From Caulobacter sp. UNC358MFTsu5.1 (GTDB lineage Bacteria; Pseudomonadota; Alphaproteobacteria; Caulobacterales; Caulobacteraceae): a DNA stretch of 64,000 bases. Positions 39,661-48,423 of this stretch are shown here, one piece after another. Each line of letters begins with the position of its first letter. Position 1 is the stretch's first letter. The notes under the pieces are model-generated. The model saw only the letters and a list, made by a program, of their open reading frames with translations. It did not search any database and had not been told where the DNA came from. A program made the position numbers and the translations under genes. The DNA lies in contig NZ_JONW01000005.1 in assembly GCF_000712075.1 (NCBI RefSeq), forward strand, positions 1,183,001-1,247,000. The letters run 5' to 3'.

Positions 39661-41052
39661 ATGACCGAGAAATACCAGCCCCACCTGCATGACAACGCCC
39701 TTCTGGGTCAAGACGACCACGAGTTCGGTCTCGACGGCGAAGGCGGCGACGGCGAGCGCGTCGCCAAGATGCTGGCCCGCTCGGGCGTGGCCTCGCGGCG
39801 CGAGGTGGAGCGGCTGATCGAGGCCGGCAAGGTGGCCCTGAACGGGACCGTGCTGACCACCCCCGCCGTCAAGGTCCGCCCCGGCGACATCCTGACCGTC
39901 GACGGCAAGATGATCGACGAGCCCGAGCCGACGCGCATCTTCCGCTATCACAAGCCCACCGGCCTGCTGACCTCGCACAACGATCCCAAGAACCGGCCGA
40001 CGGTGTTCCAGGCCCTGCCGCGCGACCTGCCGCGCGTCATCTCGGTGGGGCGCCTGGACCTCAATTCCGAAGGCCTGCTGCTGCTGACCAACGACGGCGA
40101 GCTGTCGCGCGCCCTGGAGATGCCGCAGAACGCCTGGCAGCGCCGCTACCGGGTGCGCGCGTTCGGCGTGACCACCCAGGAGAAGCTGGACCGGCTGAAG
40201 GACGGCATCACCATCGAAGGCGTGCGCTACGGCGCCATCGAGGCGCGGCTGGACAAGGCCCAGGACAAGGCCGGCGGCCGGAACCTCTGGATCACCGTCT
40301 CGCTCAGCGAAGGCAAGAACCGCGAGGTCCGCAAGGTGCTCGAGGCCATCGGCCTGAAGGTCAACCGCCTGATCCGCCTGTCCTACGGCCCGTTCGCCTT
40401 GGGCACGCTTCTGCCGGGCCAGGTCGAGGAGGTCGGCCCCCGGGTGATCCGCGAGCTGCTGGAAGGCATCATCCCGCCCGAGAACATGCCGCAGGGCGAC
40501 AAGCCCCGGTTCATCGGCGTGGCCGAGCCGCTGAAGGCCCCGGGCCAGGCGGGCGGCGGCGACGTCCAGCGGCGCGGCGTGCCCCGGGTGGGCAAGATGA
40601 CCCAGGTCTCCATCCTGCAGCCCGAGGAGAAGGCCGAGGACGAGAAGTTCGTCCGCAAGCCGGGCTGGGCCAAGCCGAAGAAGAAGCCCGTGATCGCCCA
40701 CAAGGCCGGCGCGGCCAAGCCGGGCGCCGGGAAGACGGCTGCGGGAAAGACGGCTCCGAGCAAGCCGGGCGCGCGTCCGGGCAAGAAGTCGATCGAGACC
40801 AAGATCGTCGGCCCCCGCGCCCTGTCGCCGCGCGAGGCCGCCGACAAGCGCATCCGCGAGAAGGCCCTGGCCGAAAAGGCCGCCGACAAGCGCGGCGCGG
40901 CGCAGGGCAAGGACGCCCGTCCCGCCTCGGCCAAGCCCAAGCCCGGCGCGCTGCGGGCCGAGGGCTACAAGCCGCAGGGCGCGGGTCGCGGCGGAAAGCC
41001 GGGCGGGGCGCGTCCGGCCGGCAAGCCCGGCGCGCCGCGCGGCAAGCGCTGA
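39661..41052 (+). CDS. rluB: 23S rRNA pseudouridine synthase (RluB family) with long basic tail
   Basis: 463 residues. An S4 RNA-binding domain (~31-78, RVAKMLARSGVASRREVERLI) is followed by the RsuA/RluB catalytic domain with the nucleophile D133 in GRLDLNSEGLLLLTNDGE. From ~295 to the end runs a lysine/alanine/proline/glycine-rich, low-complexity basic tail of about 165 residues, probably disordered and RNA-binding. E. coli RluB is 291 residues, so the tail accounts for the extra length. It modifies uridine in helix 80-90 loops of 23S rRNA. Confidence 0.9.
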   Translation: MTEKYQPHLHDNALLGQDDHEFGLDGEGGDGERVAKMLARSGVASRREVERLIEAGKVALNGTVLTTPAVKVRPGDILTVDGKMIDEPEPTRIFRYHKPTGLLTSHNDPKNRPTVFQALPRDLPRVISVGRLDLNSEGLLLLTNDGELSRALEMPQNAWQRRYRVRAFGVTTQEKLDRLKDGITIEGVRYGAIEARLDKAQDKAGGRNLWITVSLSEGKNREVRKVLEAIGLKVNRLIRLSYGPFALGTLLPGQVEEVGPRVIRELLEGIIPPENMPQGDKPRFIGVAEPLKAPGQAGGGDVQRRGVPRVGKMTQVSILQPEEKAEDEKFVRKPGWAKPKKKPVIAHKAGAAKPGAGKTAAGKTAPSKPGARPGKKSIETKIVGPRALSPREAADKRIREKALAEKAADKRGAAQGKDARPASAKPKPGALRAEGYKPQGAGRGGKPGGARPAGKPGAPRGKR

Positions 41053-41062
41053 TCGATCAGGC

Positions 41063-41088
41063 CGCCGCCCTAGGTCGCCGCCCTAGGT
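41063..41088. repeat. Tandem duplication of a 13-base unit
   Basis: CGCCGCCCTAGGT occurs twice without a gap, at 41063-41075 and 41076-41088. The second copy includes the stop codon of the CPBP protease gene, so the duplication may have arisen at that stop. Confidence 0.7.
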
Positions 41089-42021
41089 GGCCGCGAAGCG
41101 GGTCCAGCGGCGCAGCGGGGCCCACCGCGCGGCGATCTCGGCCAAGGCGACATAGCCGGCCAGCATCAGCGGGGCGATGACCAGGGTCTCGGGCGGGAAG
41201 CCGTGCGGCGGGTCGGGCTTCAGCGCCATCGGCTGGACGAACAGCAGGATGACGATGTTGTTGGCCGCATGGGCCCCGATGGCGAACTCGATCCCGCCCA
41301 GCCGCAGGGTCATCCAGGCCAGGCCCACCCCCATCGCCAGCCGCACCAGGAAGGCGTCGAGATTGGGATCGAAGTGAATGGCCGAGAACAGCAGGCCGCT
41401 CAGCACCAGCACGGCGCGGGGGTCGGGGAACCAGGCCCCGACGATCTTGATCAGCCAGCCGCGGAAGACCAGCTCCTCGGCGGCCGCGGCGATCAGCAGC
41501 AGGACGACGACCAGGGCCAGATAGGTCAGCCGGACGCCCAGGTCGGGGCCGATCGCCAGGATCGGCGCGCCCGGGGCCTTGGGATCCAGGGCCGCCGAGG
41601 CCAGCAGCAGCGGCCCGATCGTCACCGCGAACAGGCCCAGGCCCAGCAGCAGCAGCCGCCAGCGGAAGCGGGGGGCGGCGGTGAAGTACGTCCGCAGCCG
41701 GCGGCGATGCAGCAGGGCCGCCGCGCCCACGAAGGCCAGGGCCATGGCGCCGTTCACGACGGCCAGCAGGCCCAGCACGAAGGCCACCTCGGTCAGGCCG
41801 GTCGGCGCCTCGCCGCGCCCGATCATCTCCATCAGGCGCTCGACCGACTCCACGCCCCCGCCGACGATCGCGAAGGCGACGAACACGACGAGGCCCGCGA
41901 TCACCGCCGCCAGCAGGGCCGCGATCACGCCGATGGGCACGGTCAGCAGGAGCGGAACGACGCGCCGGTCGGCGGGCGTCAGATCGTCCAGGAACGGCGA
42001 CTGTCGAAGCTCTGCTAGCAC
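41083..42021 (-). CDS. CPBP-family intramembrane metalloprotease
   Basis: 312 residues with seven or eight hydrophobic helices. The Rce1/CPBP motifs are intact: E182-E183-x3-R187 in AAEELVFRGWL, FxxxH ending at H216, and HAANN further on. The start is a GTG; of two adjacent GTG codons the one at 42021 has the better spacing to AAGGA. Bacterial members cleave membrane or lipidated proteins, or give bacteriocin immunity; the target here is unknown. It is divergent from the TMEM175-like gene. Confidence 0.87.
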   Translation of the reverse strand: MLAELRQSPFLDDLTPADRRVVPLLLTVPIGVIAALLAAVIAGLVVFVAFAIVGGGVESVERLMEMIGRGEAPTGLTEVAFVLGLLAVVNGAMALAFVGAAALLHRRRLRTYFTAAPRFRWRLLLLGLGLFAVTIGPLLLASAALDPKAPGAPILAIGPDLGVRLTYLALVVVLLLIAAAAEELVFRGWLIKIVGAWFPDPRAVLVLSGLLFSAIHFDPNLDAFLVRLAMGVGLAWMTLRLGGIEFAIGAHAANNIVILLFVQPMALKPDPPHGFPPETLVIAPLMLAGYVALAEIAARWAPLRRWTRFAAT

Positions 42022-42162
42022 CACGGTCCTTGGATCCGGTTGTGGATCATCGCTAGGCGTTCGCCGCCCGCGACGCAAGCGGCGCGACACGCGACTTGCC
42101 CCGCCAGCCGGCGCGCGGCACACAACGCAGGCAACATGGGGCGACGACAGGGCGGGGCGAGC

Positions 42163-42801
42163 ATGACCGACATCACCGACAAGGAAGCGCAGCACCTTCA
42201 TCGCCTGATCCTGTTCTCGGACGCGGTGTTCGCGATCGCCATCACCCTGCTGGCCATCGAGATCCATCCGCCCGAGCACTGGAGCAGCGTCGGCGACCTG
42301 CTGAGCCAGATGCGGCACAAGCTGATGGCCTACGCCGTCAGCTTCGCCGTCGTGGGCGTCAACTGGATCGCCCATCGCCGCACCTTCTCGCGCCTGCGCC
42401 GGGCCGACGGCGTGCTGGACGTGCTGAACCTCCTGATGCTGGGCCTGCTGGCCCTGCTGCCCCTGGGCACCGAGATGCTGTGGGAGAACGGCACGGCCTC
42501 GTCGGTGGTCGTCTATGTGGCGCTGGTGACTGCCATCGGCCTGGCCCACGCCCTGGCCTGGGGTTACGCCGCCATGTTCGCCGGACTGTCCGAACCGATG
42601 CCGACCGGCGAGAAGGTCTATGTGCTGCTGCGCGTGGCCCTGCTGCCCGGCCTGATGTGCGGCCTGACCTTCCTCAGCATCATCACCCAGACCTGGTGGG
42701 GCTGGCTGGGCATCGCCGTGGTCGTGGCCGGACTGTCGATGACCAACCGCCTGATGGCCCGGAGCGGCGCGCTCCCCGCCGTCCCGGCCGCCGAGGACTG
42801 A
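42163..42801 (+). CDS. TMEM175-family potassium channel protein
   Basis: 212 residues, six hydrophobic helices. The first helix carries the family hallmark RxxxFSD (R14-L-I-L-F-S-D20) in RLILFSDAVFAIAITLLAIE. Bacterial TMEM175 proteins (formerly DUF1211) form potassium-selective tetrameric channels with one six-helix repeat per subunit, which fits this length. The physiological role is unclear. The stop is followed 3 bases later by the TTG start of rsmD, so the two are probably cotranscribed. Confidence 0.86.
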   Translation: MTDITDKEAQHLHRLILFSDAVFAIAITLLAIEIHPPEHWSSVGDLLSQMRHKLMAYAVSFAVVGVNWIAHRRTFSRLRRADGVLDVLNLLMLGLLALLPLGTEMLWENGTASSVVVYVALVTAIGLAHALAWGYAAMFAGLSEPMPTGEKVYVLLRVALLPGLMCGLTFLSIITQTWWGWLGIAVVVAGLSMTNRLMARSGALPAVPAAED

Positions 42802-42804
42802 GTC

Positions 42805-43368
42805 TTGCGCATCGTCTCGGGCCAGTATCGCGGCAAGGCCATCGTCACCCCGCCGGGGGCCAACACCCGCCCCACCTCCGACCGGGCCCGCCAGGCCGTG
42901 TTCAACATCCTCGAGCACGCCGCCTGGGCGCCGGAGCTGCACGGGGCGCGGGTGATCGACGTGTTCGCCGGCTCCGGGGCCCTGGGCCTGGAGGCGATGT
43001 CGCGCGGGGCCGCCTTCTGCCTGTTCGTCGAGACCGACGACAACGCGCGCGGCGCGATCCGCGAGAACATGGAAGCCTTCGGCCTGTTCGGCCAGGCCCG
43101 GGTGCACCGGCGCGACGCCACCGATCCGGGCCCGCGCCCGGGCAGCGTCGGCGCGCCGTTCGACATCGCCTTCCTCGACCCGCCCTACGCCAAGGGCCTG
43201 GGCGAGAAGGCCCTGGCCGCCCTGGCCGCCGGCGACTGGCTGTCCCCCGGCGCCGTCGTGGTGTTCGAGCGCGGCCGCGACGAGCCCGATCCGGCGCCGG
43301 AAGGCTTCGAGCGGTTGGACGCCCGGGAGTACGGGGCGGCGAAGGTGTTCTTCTTCCGGCTGGCGTGA
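42805..43368 (+). CDS. rsmD: 16S rRNA (guanine966-N2)-methyltransferase
   Basis: 187 residues from a TTG start at 42805, placed by the family start MRIVSGQYRGK. The SAM motif is VIDVFAGSGALGLEA (50-64) and the catalytic motif is D125-P-P-Y128. RPTSDRARQAVFNIL (22-36) is the RsmD signature. It methylates G966 of 16S rRNA late in 30S assembly. It lies 3 bases after the channel gene, and its 3' side faces a palindromic repeat. Confidence 0.94.
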   Translation: MRIVSGQYRGKAIVTPPGANTRPTSDRARQAVFNILEHAAWAPELHGARVIDVFAGSGALGLEAMSRGAAFCLFVETDDNARGAIRENMEAFGLFGQARVHRRDATDPGPRPGSVGAPFDIAFLDPPYAKGLGEKALAALAAGDWLSPGAVVVFERGRDEPDPAPEGFERLDAREYGAAKVFFFRLA

Positions 43369-43376
43369 TCAAAAAT

Positions 43377-43504
43377 CCGCTCATCCCGGCGGATGCCGGG
43401 ACCCAGATGGAATGACTCCCGAGCTGACGCCATGAGCTCGGCGTTCTTCCAATCCGCCACACCGATATGGGATCTGGGTCCCGGCGTTCGCCGGGATGAG
43501 CGGG
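43377..43504. repeat. Intergenic palindromic repeat, family A copy 3
   Basis: Outer arms CCGCTCATCCCGGC (from 43377) and near-complement (ending 43504), with CCGGGACCCAGAT and ATCTGGGTCCCGG inside. A-runs on the left and T-runs on the right border it, so it can act as a terminator in both directions. It lies between convergent rsmD and the AsmA gene. Confidence 0.82.
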
Positions 43505-45607
43505 CTATTTTTTGACCTTCGCCGGGGTGGTCTGGGCCACCTTGACCGGGGCGCCGTCGCTGCGGGCCTCGGCGACCAGGCTGGCGCAGTCGGCGTCCTT
43601 GGCCTCGCCGCCGGTGACGAAGGGCAGGATGGCGGCCAGGGGCGAGACAAAGGCGCCCAGCGCCGCGGCGATCCCGCCCTGGGCCACCGCCCCGCCGGTC
43701 TCCAGCCCGACCTTGGGCGACATGAACGGTCCCTTGATGGTGATCGGGATGAACAGCCGGACCAGGCGCGGCTTCTTGCTGTCGCCGTCGATCCTCAGGT
43801 CCATGCGTTCGTTCTGCAGGTCGATCGTGCCCTTGCCGCGCGCCAGCACCACGCCGGTGTCGGCGACGATCTGGTTGGAGGTCATGACGCCGTCCTTGAC
43901 GTTGAAGTCGGCCACCGCGCAGCGGACGCTGGTCTCCTTGTCGCTCTTGCTGAGCAGCAGGAGCAGGCCCTTGGAGGCGTTGACGCCCAGCAGCTCGGCG
44001 AAGGCCTGGCGGATCTGGCCCTTGGGCGAGACCAGGGTCACCTGGCCGTTCGCGGTCGAGGCGGCGCGGTGCACCGAATTGCCGTAGCCGGTCAGCTTGG
44101 CCCGGGCCATCACCCCGCCCTCGACGGCCGGCTTACCGTCGTTCTTGATGGTGATGAAGTCTTCCAGCTTGGCGTTGGTCAGGCGCAGGTCCAGATCGGT
44201 GCGCGGCACCTTGGGATTGGCGTCCAGCCGAACCTTTCCGGCCAGGTCGCCGCGCGAGAAGGTGAAGGCGATGGGATCCATGGTCAGCACGCCCTTCTCC
44301 AGCGTCAGGTCCAGCCGGACCTTCTGAAGGGGCAGGTTCGGCGCGTTGACCGCCAGGGCCCGGTACTTGACCTTGGCGTCCATGGCCTTGACGCGCTCGA
44401 CCTGCAGGGTGGCGTCGGGCAGCAGGCGCTGGGTGGCGTCGCGCTGGGCGGCCTCGACCTTCTGGCCGGCCGAGGCGGTCTCGCCCCTGCCGGTGGCCGG
44501 CGCCGCGCCGACCAGGCTGCCCAGGTCGTCGAAGTCCAGGCGCCGGGACTGCAGGTCGGCCTCCAGATAGGGCCGCTCGCGGCCCGTCAGCACGAACAGG
44601 TCGCCCGAGACGTCGCTGTCGCCGATCCGCCCGTTCAGCTTCTTGAAGTCGAACCGCTGGCCGTTGCGGGTCAGATGGCCGCTGATCTTGTAGGGCGGGG
44701 TGTTGGGCAGGGTCAGGCCGGTCAGGGCGTAGAGGCGGTTCAGGTCCGTGCCCGAAACGCTCAGCTGGGTCTCGAACAGGCCCAGGTTGAACGGCTTGGT
44801 GATGTCGCCCTTGGCCAGGACGTGGGTCGAGCCCGCATCGACCCTGGCGTCGAACGGATAGGGCCGGTTGGGCGAGATGTTCAGCAGCGGGCCGCCGGTG
44901 ACCAGGGCGGTGAACGGCGAACGGTTCAGCTGGCCCTTGCCCTCCAGCACGAACCGGCCGCGTCCATCGGCGGTGGCGTGTTCGTTGGAATTGACCGTGC
45001 CCAGGAAGAAGACGTCGCGCTGCTGGTCTTCGTAGCGCAGCTGGCCGTCATTGATGATGAAGTGCTGGATGGCCGGCAGCTTCAGCGGCGTCTTGGGGGC
45101 GTTGGGGTCGCCGAACGTCCAGTTGGCCTTGCCCGAGCCGTCGCGCAGCAGGCGCACGTCCGGCCGGTCCACCGCCAGCAGCGGCAGGATCACGTCGCCC
45201 TTCAGCAGGGGCAGCAGCTTGATCTGCACCGCGATGCGGTCGACCTTGGCCATGGGCGTTCCGGCCGGCGAGCCCTTGGGATCGGCCTTGGCCGCCCAGT
45301 CGGGCTGGGCGATGCGCACCCCCAGGGCCTCGGCCTTGGGCGAGAACGACCAGGGATGGACGCGCAGGTCGCCGGTGATCACCACCTCGCGGTCCAGCCG
45401 CGCCGAGGCGAAGCGGCCCAGCGGGCCCCGGAACCAGTTCCAGTCGAAGATCACCAGGAAGACGACGATGGCGATCGTCAGCAGGATCGCCCCGATCATC
45501 CCCCAGCGCGCACGCGGCGGCAGACCGCGCAGACGCGCGATCAGGTTGGGGGGCGGCGGATTGGGGGCGAGCGTCGTCAGGGCGGGAACCTCCGGATACC
45601 CGTCCAC
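43505..45607 (-). CDS. AsmA-family protein
   Basis: 700 residues. An N-terminal membrane helix (~36-54, MIGAILLTIAIVVFLVIF) is followed by a long beta-rich periplasmic region in the bridge-like lipid-transfer superfamily. The N-terminal AsmA block RFASARLDREVVITGDLRVHPWSFSPKAEALGVRI is clear, and the C-terminal AsmA_2 region carries SKDKET-like and GTIDLQNERMDLRIDGD segments. Such proteins help phospholipid traffic to the outer membrane. The start is a GTG at 45607, not well supported by a ribosome site. Confidence 0.88.
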   Translation of the reverse strand: MDGYPEVPALTTLAPNPPPPNLIARLRGLPPRARWGMIGAILLTIAIVVFLVIFDWNWFRGPLGRFASARLDREVVITGDLRVHPWSFSPKAEALGVRIAQPDWAAKADPKGSPAGTPMAKVDRIAVQIKLLPLLKGDVILPLLAVDRPDVRLLRDGSGKANWTFGDPNAPKTPLKLPAIQHFIINDGQLRYEDQQRDVFFLGTVNSNEHATADGRGRFVLEGKGQLNRSPFTALVTGGPLLNISPNRPYPFDARVDAGSTHVLAKGDITKPFNLGLFETQLSVSGTDLNRLYALTGLTLPNTPPYKISGHLTRNGQRFDFKKLNGRIGDSDVSGDLFVLTGRERPYLEADLQSRRLDFDDLGSLVGAAPATGRGETASAGQKVEAAQRDATQRLLPDATLQVERVKAMDAKVKYRALAVNAPNLPLQKVRLDLTLEKGVLTMDPIAFTFSRGDLAGKVRLDANPKVPRTDLDLRLTNAKLEDFITIKNDGKPAVEGGVMARAKLTGYGNSVHRAASTANGQVTLVSPKGQIRQAFAELLGVNASKGLLLLLSKSDKETSVRCAVADFNVKDGVMTSNQIVADTGVVLARGKGTIDLQNERMDLRIDGDSKKPRLVRLFIPITIKGPFMSPKVGLETGGAVAQGGIAAALGAFVSPLAAILPFVTGGEAKDADCASLVAEARSDGAPVKVAQTTPAKVKK

Positions 45608-45675
45608 AACGCGCGGACGGGGTCCTTATGTTCCGAAAACGGTCAGTTCCCGCCCCGGGGCGGCCTCGGCGGCGG

Positions 45676-45780
45676 CTAGTAGACCAGCCGCAGGCTGCCC
45701 ACGCCGATGGCGGCCAGCACGAAGGCGACGATCGCCACGATCTCGTAGGCCTTGAAGAGCGGCTTGCTCGGTTGGCGCAT
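45676..45780 (-). CDS. Small membrane protein of 34 residues
   Basis: An ATG at 45780 with GGGGGA 9 bases upstream opens a 34-codon frame: a short basic N-terminus (MRQPSKPLFK), one hydrophobic helix (AYEIVAIVAFVLAAIGVGSL) and RLVY at the end. Such single-helix peptides are often annotated next to envelope genes in Caulobacterales. No function is known. It lies 68 bases upstream of the AsmA gene on the same strand. Confidence 0.55.
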   Translation of the reverse strand: MRQPSKPLFKAYEIVAIVAFVLAAIGVGSLRLVY

Positions 45781-45855
45781 GATGAAATTTCCCCCGTCCC
45801 GATTTGATGCGTGTGGTCCCCCCTCACGCAATCTCCGGGCCAAAAACATGAGTCT

Positions 45856-46218
45856 TCACGGCAGCTTGCCCGGCCAGACCAGGAAGCCGCCGGCGTCGCG
45901 TCCCGCCACGCGGTAGACCGGATAGGGCGCGACCGGGTCCGACGGCGCCGGGTCCGGAAGGATCCGGGTCCAGCCGCCGTAGCGGTCGCCGCGCAACGGC
46001 TGGTCCTCCACGTCCAGCGGCCGCTCGTATGCCCAGCGGTCGAAGTCGCTCCAGACCGCCCGGGCCTCGCACTCGACGCGGTCGTAGCGATAGGCCCCGC
46101 CCGGGCCGGTGACCCGGCGGACGGCGCAGTCCTGCGGCCGATCCGCGGCCGACGCGGCGGCGCCCGTTCCGCCTACGGCGGCGACGAGACCCAGCAAAAG
46201 CAGCGCACGGCGGATCAT
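45856..46218 (-). CDS. Hypothetical secreted protein
   Basis: 120 residues. The signal peptide (1-24, ending SAA) is followed by a small mature domain with two cysteines (CAVRRV and VECEARA), probably a disulfide, and many aromatic and proline residues (YPVYRVAGRDAGGFLVWPG). No family recognised. It lies divergent from the HAD gene; its start region faces the TetR-type operator at 46349. Confidence 0.65.
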   Translation of the reverse strand: MIRRALLLLGLVAAVGGTGAAASAADRPQDCAVRRVTGPGGAYRYDRVECEARAVWSDFDRWAYERPLDVEDQPLRGDRYGGWTRILPDPAPSDPVAPYPVYRVAGRDAGGFLVWPGKLP

Positions 46219-46348
46219 GGCGAAAACTCCAGAAGGTTAACAAACCAGAGCCCCTGCGTGCTTTCGCGCGCTTTCGCCTTCAACGCGAGCTTGGCCATGA
46301 AGATTCTTCGGGCGATTGCCAGACGCGGCCGCCCGCCCTAGCTTTCGG

Positions 46349-46364
46349 TCAAACAAGTGTTTGA
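46349..46364. promoter_or_regulatory. CAAAC-N4-GTTTG operator ahead of the HAD gene
   Basis: TCAAAC-AAGT-GTTTGA, perfect 6-bp arms with a 4-base spacer, ending 7 bases before the start codon. It matches the C/GAAAC-N4-GTTTG/C box of PsrA-like TetR regulators. A second copy precedes the short-chain dehydrogenase gene at 47506. Confidence 0.7.
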
Positions 46365-46371
46365 GGCGGAC

Positions 46372-47013
46372 ATGGCGATCGAGGCGGTGATCTGGGATTT
46401 CGGCGGGGTGTTCACGACCTCGCCGTTCGAGGCCTTCCGGCGGTTCGAGCAGCAGCGCGGCCTGCCGCAGGACTTCATCCGCCGGGTCAACGCCGCCGAT
46501 CCCGACGCCAACGCCTGGGCCCTGTTCGAGCGCAACGAGATCGACGCGGCCGCCTTCGACGCCCTGTTCCTGGAGGAGGCCACGCGTCTGGGCCACGCCG
46601 TGCGCGGCGCCGAGGTGCTGCCCCTGCTGTCGGGCGACGTGCGGCCGCGCGTGGTGGCGGCGCTGAAGGCCTGCAAGGCGCGGTTCAAGGTGGGCTGCAT
46701 CACCAACAACGTCGTCACCGGCCACGGCACGGGCATGGCCGGCTCGGCGCAGAAGGCCGAACAGATCGCCGAGATCTTCGCCCAGTTCGACGCGGTGATC
46801 GAAAGCTCCAAGGCCGGGGTCCGCAAGCCCGACCCGCGCATCTACGAAATGATGTGCGAGCTGATCGGCGTCGCCCCGGAGCGTTGCGTCTACCTCGACG
46901 ACCTGGGGGTCAACTGCAAGCCGGCGGCGGCCCTGGGCATGACGGCCATCAAGGTCTCGACCGAGGACCAGTTGCTGGCGGACCTTGCGGCGGCGACCGG
47001 TTTGGCGTTCTGA
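46372..47013 (+). CDS. HAD-superfamily hydrolase (sEH-N/ACAD10-like)
   Basis: 213 residues. The nucleophile aspartate is D9 in [10 protein letters not shown]; the second acid of DxD is glycine, as in the subgroup related to the N-terminal domain of ACAD10. Motif II lies in CITNNV, the lysine and aspartates in [13 protein letters not shown] and [10 protein letters not shown]. The ATG at 46372 is used because GAGGCGG precedes it and the operator ends before it. It is followed 32 bases later by a pterin dehydratase gene. A role near acyl-CoA breakdown is suggested by the operator shared with the dehydrogenase. Confidence 0.82.
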   Translation: MAIEAVIWDFGGVFTTSPFEAFRRFEQQRGLPQDFIRRVNAADPDANAWALFERNEIDAAAFDALFLEEATRLGHAVRGAEVLPLLSGDVRPRVVAALKACKARFKVGCITNNVVTGHGTGMAGSAQKAEQIAEIFAQFDAVIESSKAGVRKPDPRIYEMMCELIGVAPERCVYLDDLGVNCKPAAALGMTAIKVSTEDQLLADLAAATGLAF

Positions 47014-47045
47014 GGGGGAAACCCTTTCCGCCGCAGGAGCCCGCC

Positions 47046-47333
47046 ATGACCCGCCCCGCCAAGATCGGCGCCGCCGCCGCCCTCTCCCAACTGCAGGGCT
47101 GGGCCTCGGTCGCCGACAAGGACGCCATCGGCAAGACCTTCAAGTTCACCGACTTCAACGCCGCCTTCGGCTTCATGACCCGCGTGGCCCTGATGGCCGA
47201 CAAGCTGGACCACCATCCGGAGTGGTTCAACGTCTACAACCGCGTCGAGGTGGTGCTGACGACGCACGACGCCGACGGGGTCAGCGAGCTGGACGTGACG
47301 ATGGCGCGGTTCATGGACGAGATCGCGGCCTAG
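47046..47333 (+). CDS. phhB: Pterin-4a-carbinolamine dehydratase
   Basis: 95 residues. The active-site block is [24 protein letters not shown], with two histidines and a third in THD. It recycles 4a-hydroxy-tetrahydropterin formed by phenylalanine hydroxylase, and a homologue is also a dimerisation cofactor. No phenylalanine hydroxylase gene is in the window. It follows the HAD gene by 32 bases and probably shares its promoter. Confidence 0.9.
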   Translation: MTRPAKIGAAAALSQLQGWASVADKDAIGKTFKFTDFNAAFGFMTRVALMADKLDHHPEWFNVYNRVEVVLTTHDADGVSELDVTMARFMDEIAA

Positions 47334-47463
47334 CGCCCCCTCCGTCGGGCTGCGCCCGCCACCTCCCCCGTTGCACGGGGGAGGAGAGGCTGGTTCGCTT
47401 CCTCCTCACCCGCGAAGCGGGAGAGGTGGCGCGCTGCGAATACGCAGCGCGACGGAGGGGGCG
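47334..47463. repeat. Intergenic palindromic repeat, family B-like
   Basis: Outer arms CGCCCCCTCCGTCG (from 47334) and complement (ending 47463), with CCTCCCCCGTTGCACGGGGG and GCTGCG/CGCAGC stems inside. It lies after phhB and before the operator of the dehydrogenase gene, both read rightward. Confidence 0.8.
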
Positions 47464-47505
47464 TCCAGAGCCGCCGTTTCCCCCTTCCGTCCCCGCCCCA
47501 TCCAG

Positions 47506-47523
47506 TTCAAACTAGCGTTTGAA
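47506..47523. promoter_or_regulatory. CAAAC-N4-GTTTG operator ahead of the dehydrogenase
   Basis: TTCAAAC-TAGC-GTTTGAA, perfect 7-bp arms with a 4-base spacer, 22 bases before the start codon of the short-chain dehydrogenase. It has the same core as the site at 46349, so one TetR-type regulator, not in the window, probably controls both transcripts. Confidence 0.75.
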
Positions 47524-47545
47524 TTATAACGGGAGGACGCCGCAG

Positions 47546-48331
47546 ATGGCGCAGAGCACGGGCCGGGTCGCCGGCAAGAAGGCCTTCATCACGGGCGGCG
47601 CCCAGGGCCTGGGCGCGGCGGCCGCGCGGCGTCTGGCCGAGGAAGGCGCCAAGGTCAGCCTCGCCGACATCAACTTCGCCGGGGCCCAGGCCGTGACCGA
47701 CGAGATCAACGCCGCCCACGGGGCCGGCACGGCCTTCGCCTTCCAGCTGGACGTCACCCAGGAAGACCAGTGGATCGAGGCCCTGGAGAAGGCCGACGCG
47801 GCCATGGGCGGGATCTCGGTGCTGCTCAACAACGCCGGCGTCGCGGGCGACAAGCCGCTGGAGCAGATGGAGTTCGACCTCTGGAAGAAGATCATGTCGA
47901 TCAATGTCGACAGCGTCTTCCTGGGGGCCAAGCACGCCCTGAAGTACATGCGCGCGCACCAGCCGGGCTCGATCATCAACATCAGCTCGATCGCCGGCCT
48001 GATCGCCAACCACAATTCGCCGGCCTACAACGCCTCCAAGGCGGGCGTTTGGCTGCTCAGCAAGAACATCGGCCTCTACTGCGCCAAGATGGGGCTGGAT
48101 ATCCGCTCCAACTCGATCCACCCGACCTTCATCGACACCCCGATCCTGGACCCGCTGAGCCAGCGCCTGGGCAAGGAGGAGGCCCACGCCAAGCTGGGCC
48201 GTCAGATCCCGCTGGGCCACATCGGCGAGCCGAACGACATCGCCAACGCCGTGCTCTACCTGGCCAGCGACGAGAGCAAGTTCATGACCGGCGCCGAGCT
48301 GAAGCTGGACGGCGGGATTTCGGCGATGTGA
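47546..48331 (+). CDS. Short-chain dehydrogenase/reductase
   Basis: 261 residues, classical SDR. The NAD loop is TGGAQGLG, the NNAG motif follows, S is in NISSIAGL, and the catalytic Y-x3-K is YNASK. The acid residue after strand 2 (LADINF) favours NAD over NADP. The ATG at 47546 follows GGGAGG. Its operator matches that of fatty-acid and branched-chain degradation regulators, so a 3-hydroxyacyl or hydroxysteroid substrate is plausible but unproven. Confidence 0.88.
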   Translation: MAQSTGRVAGKKAFITGGAQGLGAAAARRLAEEGAKVSLADINFAGAQAVTDEINAAHGAGTAFAFQLDVTQEDQWIEALEKADAAMGGISVLLNNAGVAGDKPLEQMEFDLWKKIMSINVDSVFLGAKHALKYMRAHQPGSIINISSIAGLIANHNSPAYNASKAGVWLLSKNIGLYCAKMGLDIRSNSIHPTFIDTPILDPLSQRLGKEEAHAKLGRQIPLGHIGEPNDIANAVLYLASDESKFMTGAELKLDGGISAM

Positions 48332-48336
48332 TCATC

Positions 48337-48415
48337 GGGGACATGCCCTTGCGGCGTGTCCCCATCCGCTAGCGTCGAGCCAAGACTTGGGGACACGCCG
48401 CAAGCGCATGTCCCC
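48337..48415. repeat. Palindromic repeat between the dehydrogenase gene and regA
   Basis: Arms GGGGACATGCCCTTGCGGCG (from 48337) and near-complement (48388-48415), 28 bases each with one mismatch, spacer 23. It lies between convergent genes and ends 8 bases before regA. It likely acts as a bidirectional terminator. Confidence 0.8.
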
Positions 48416-48423
48416 GGTCCCGC

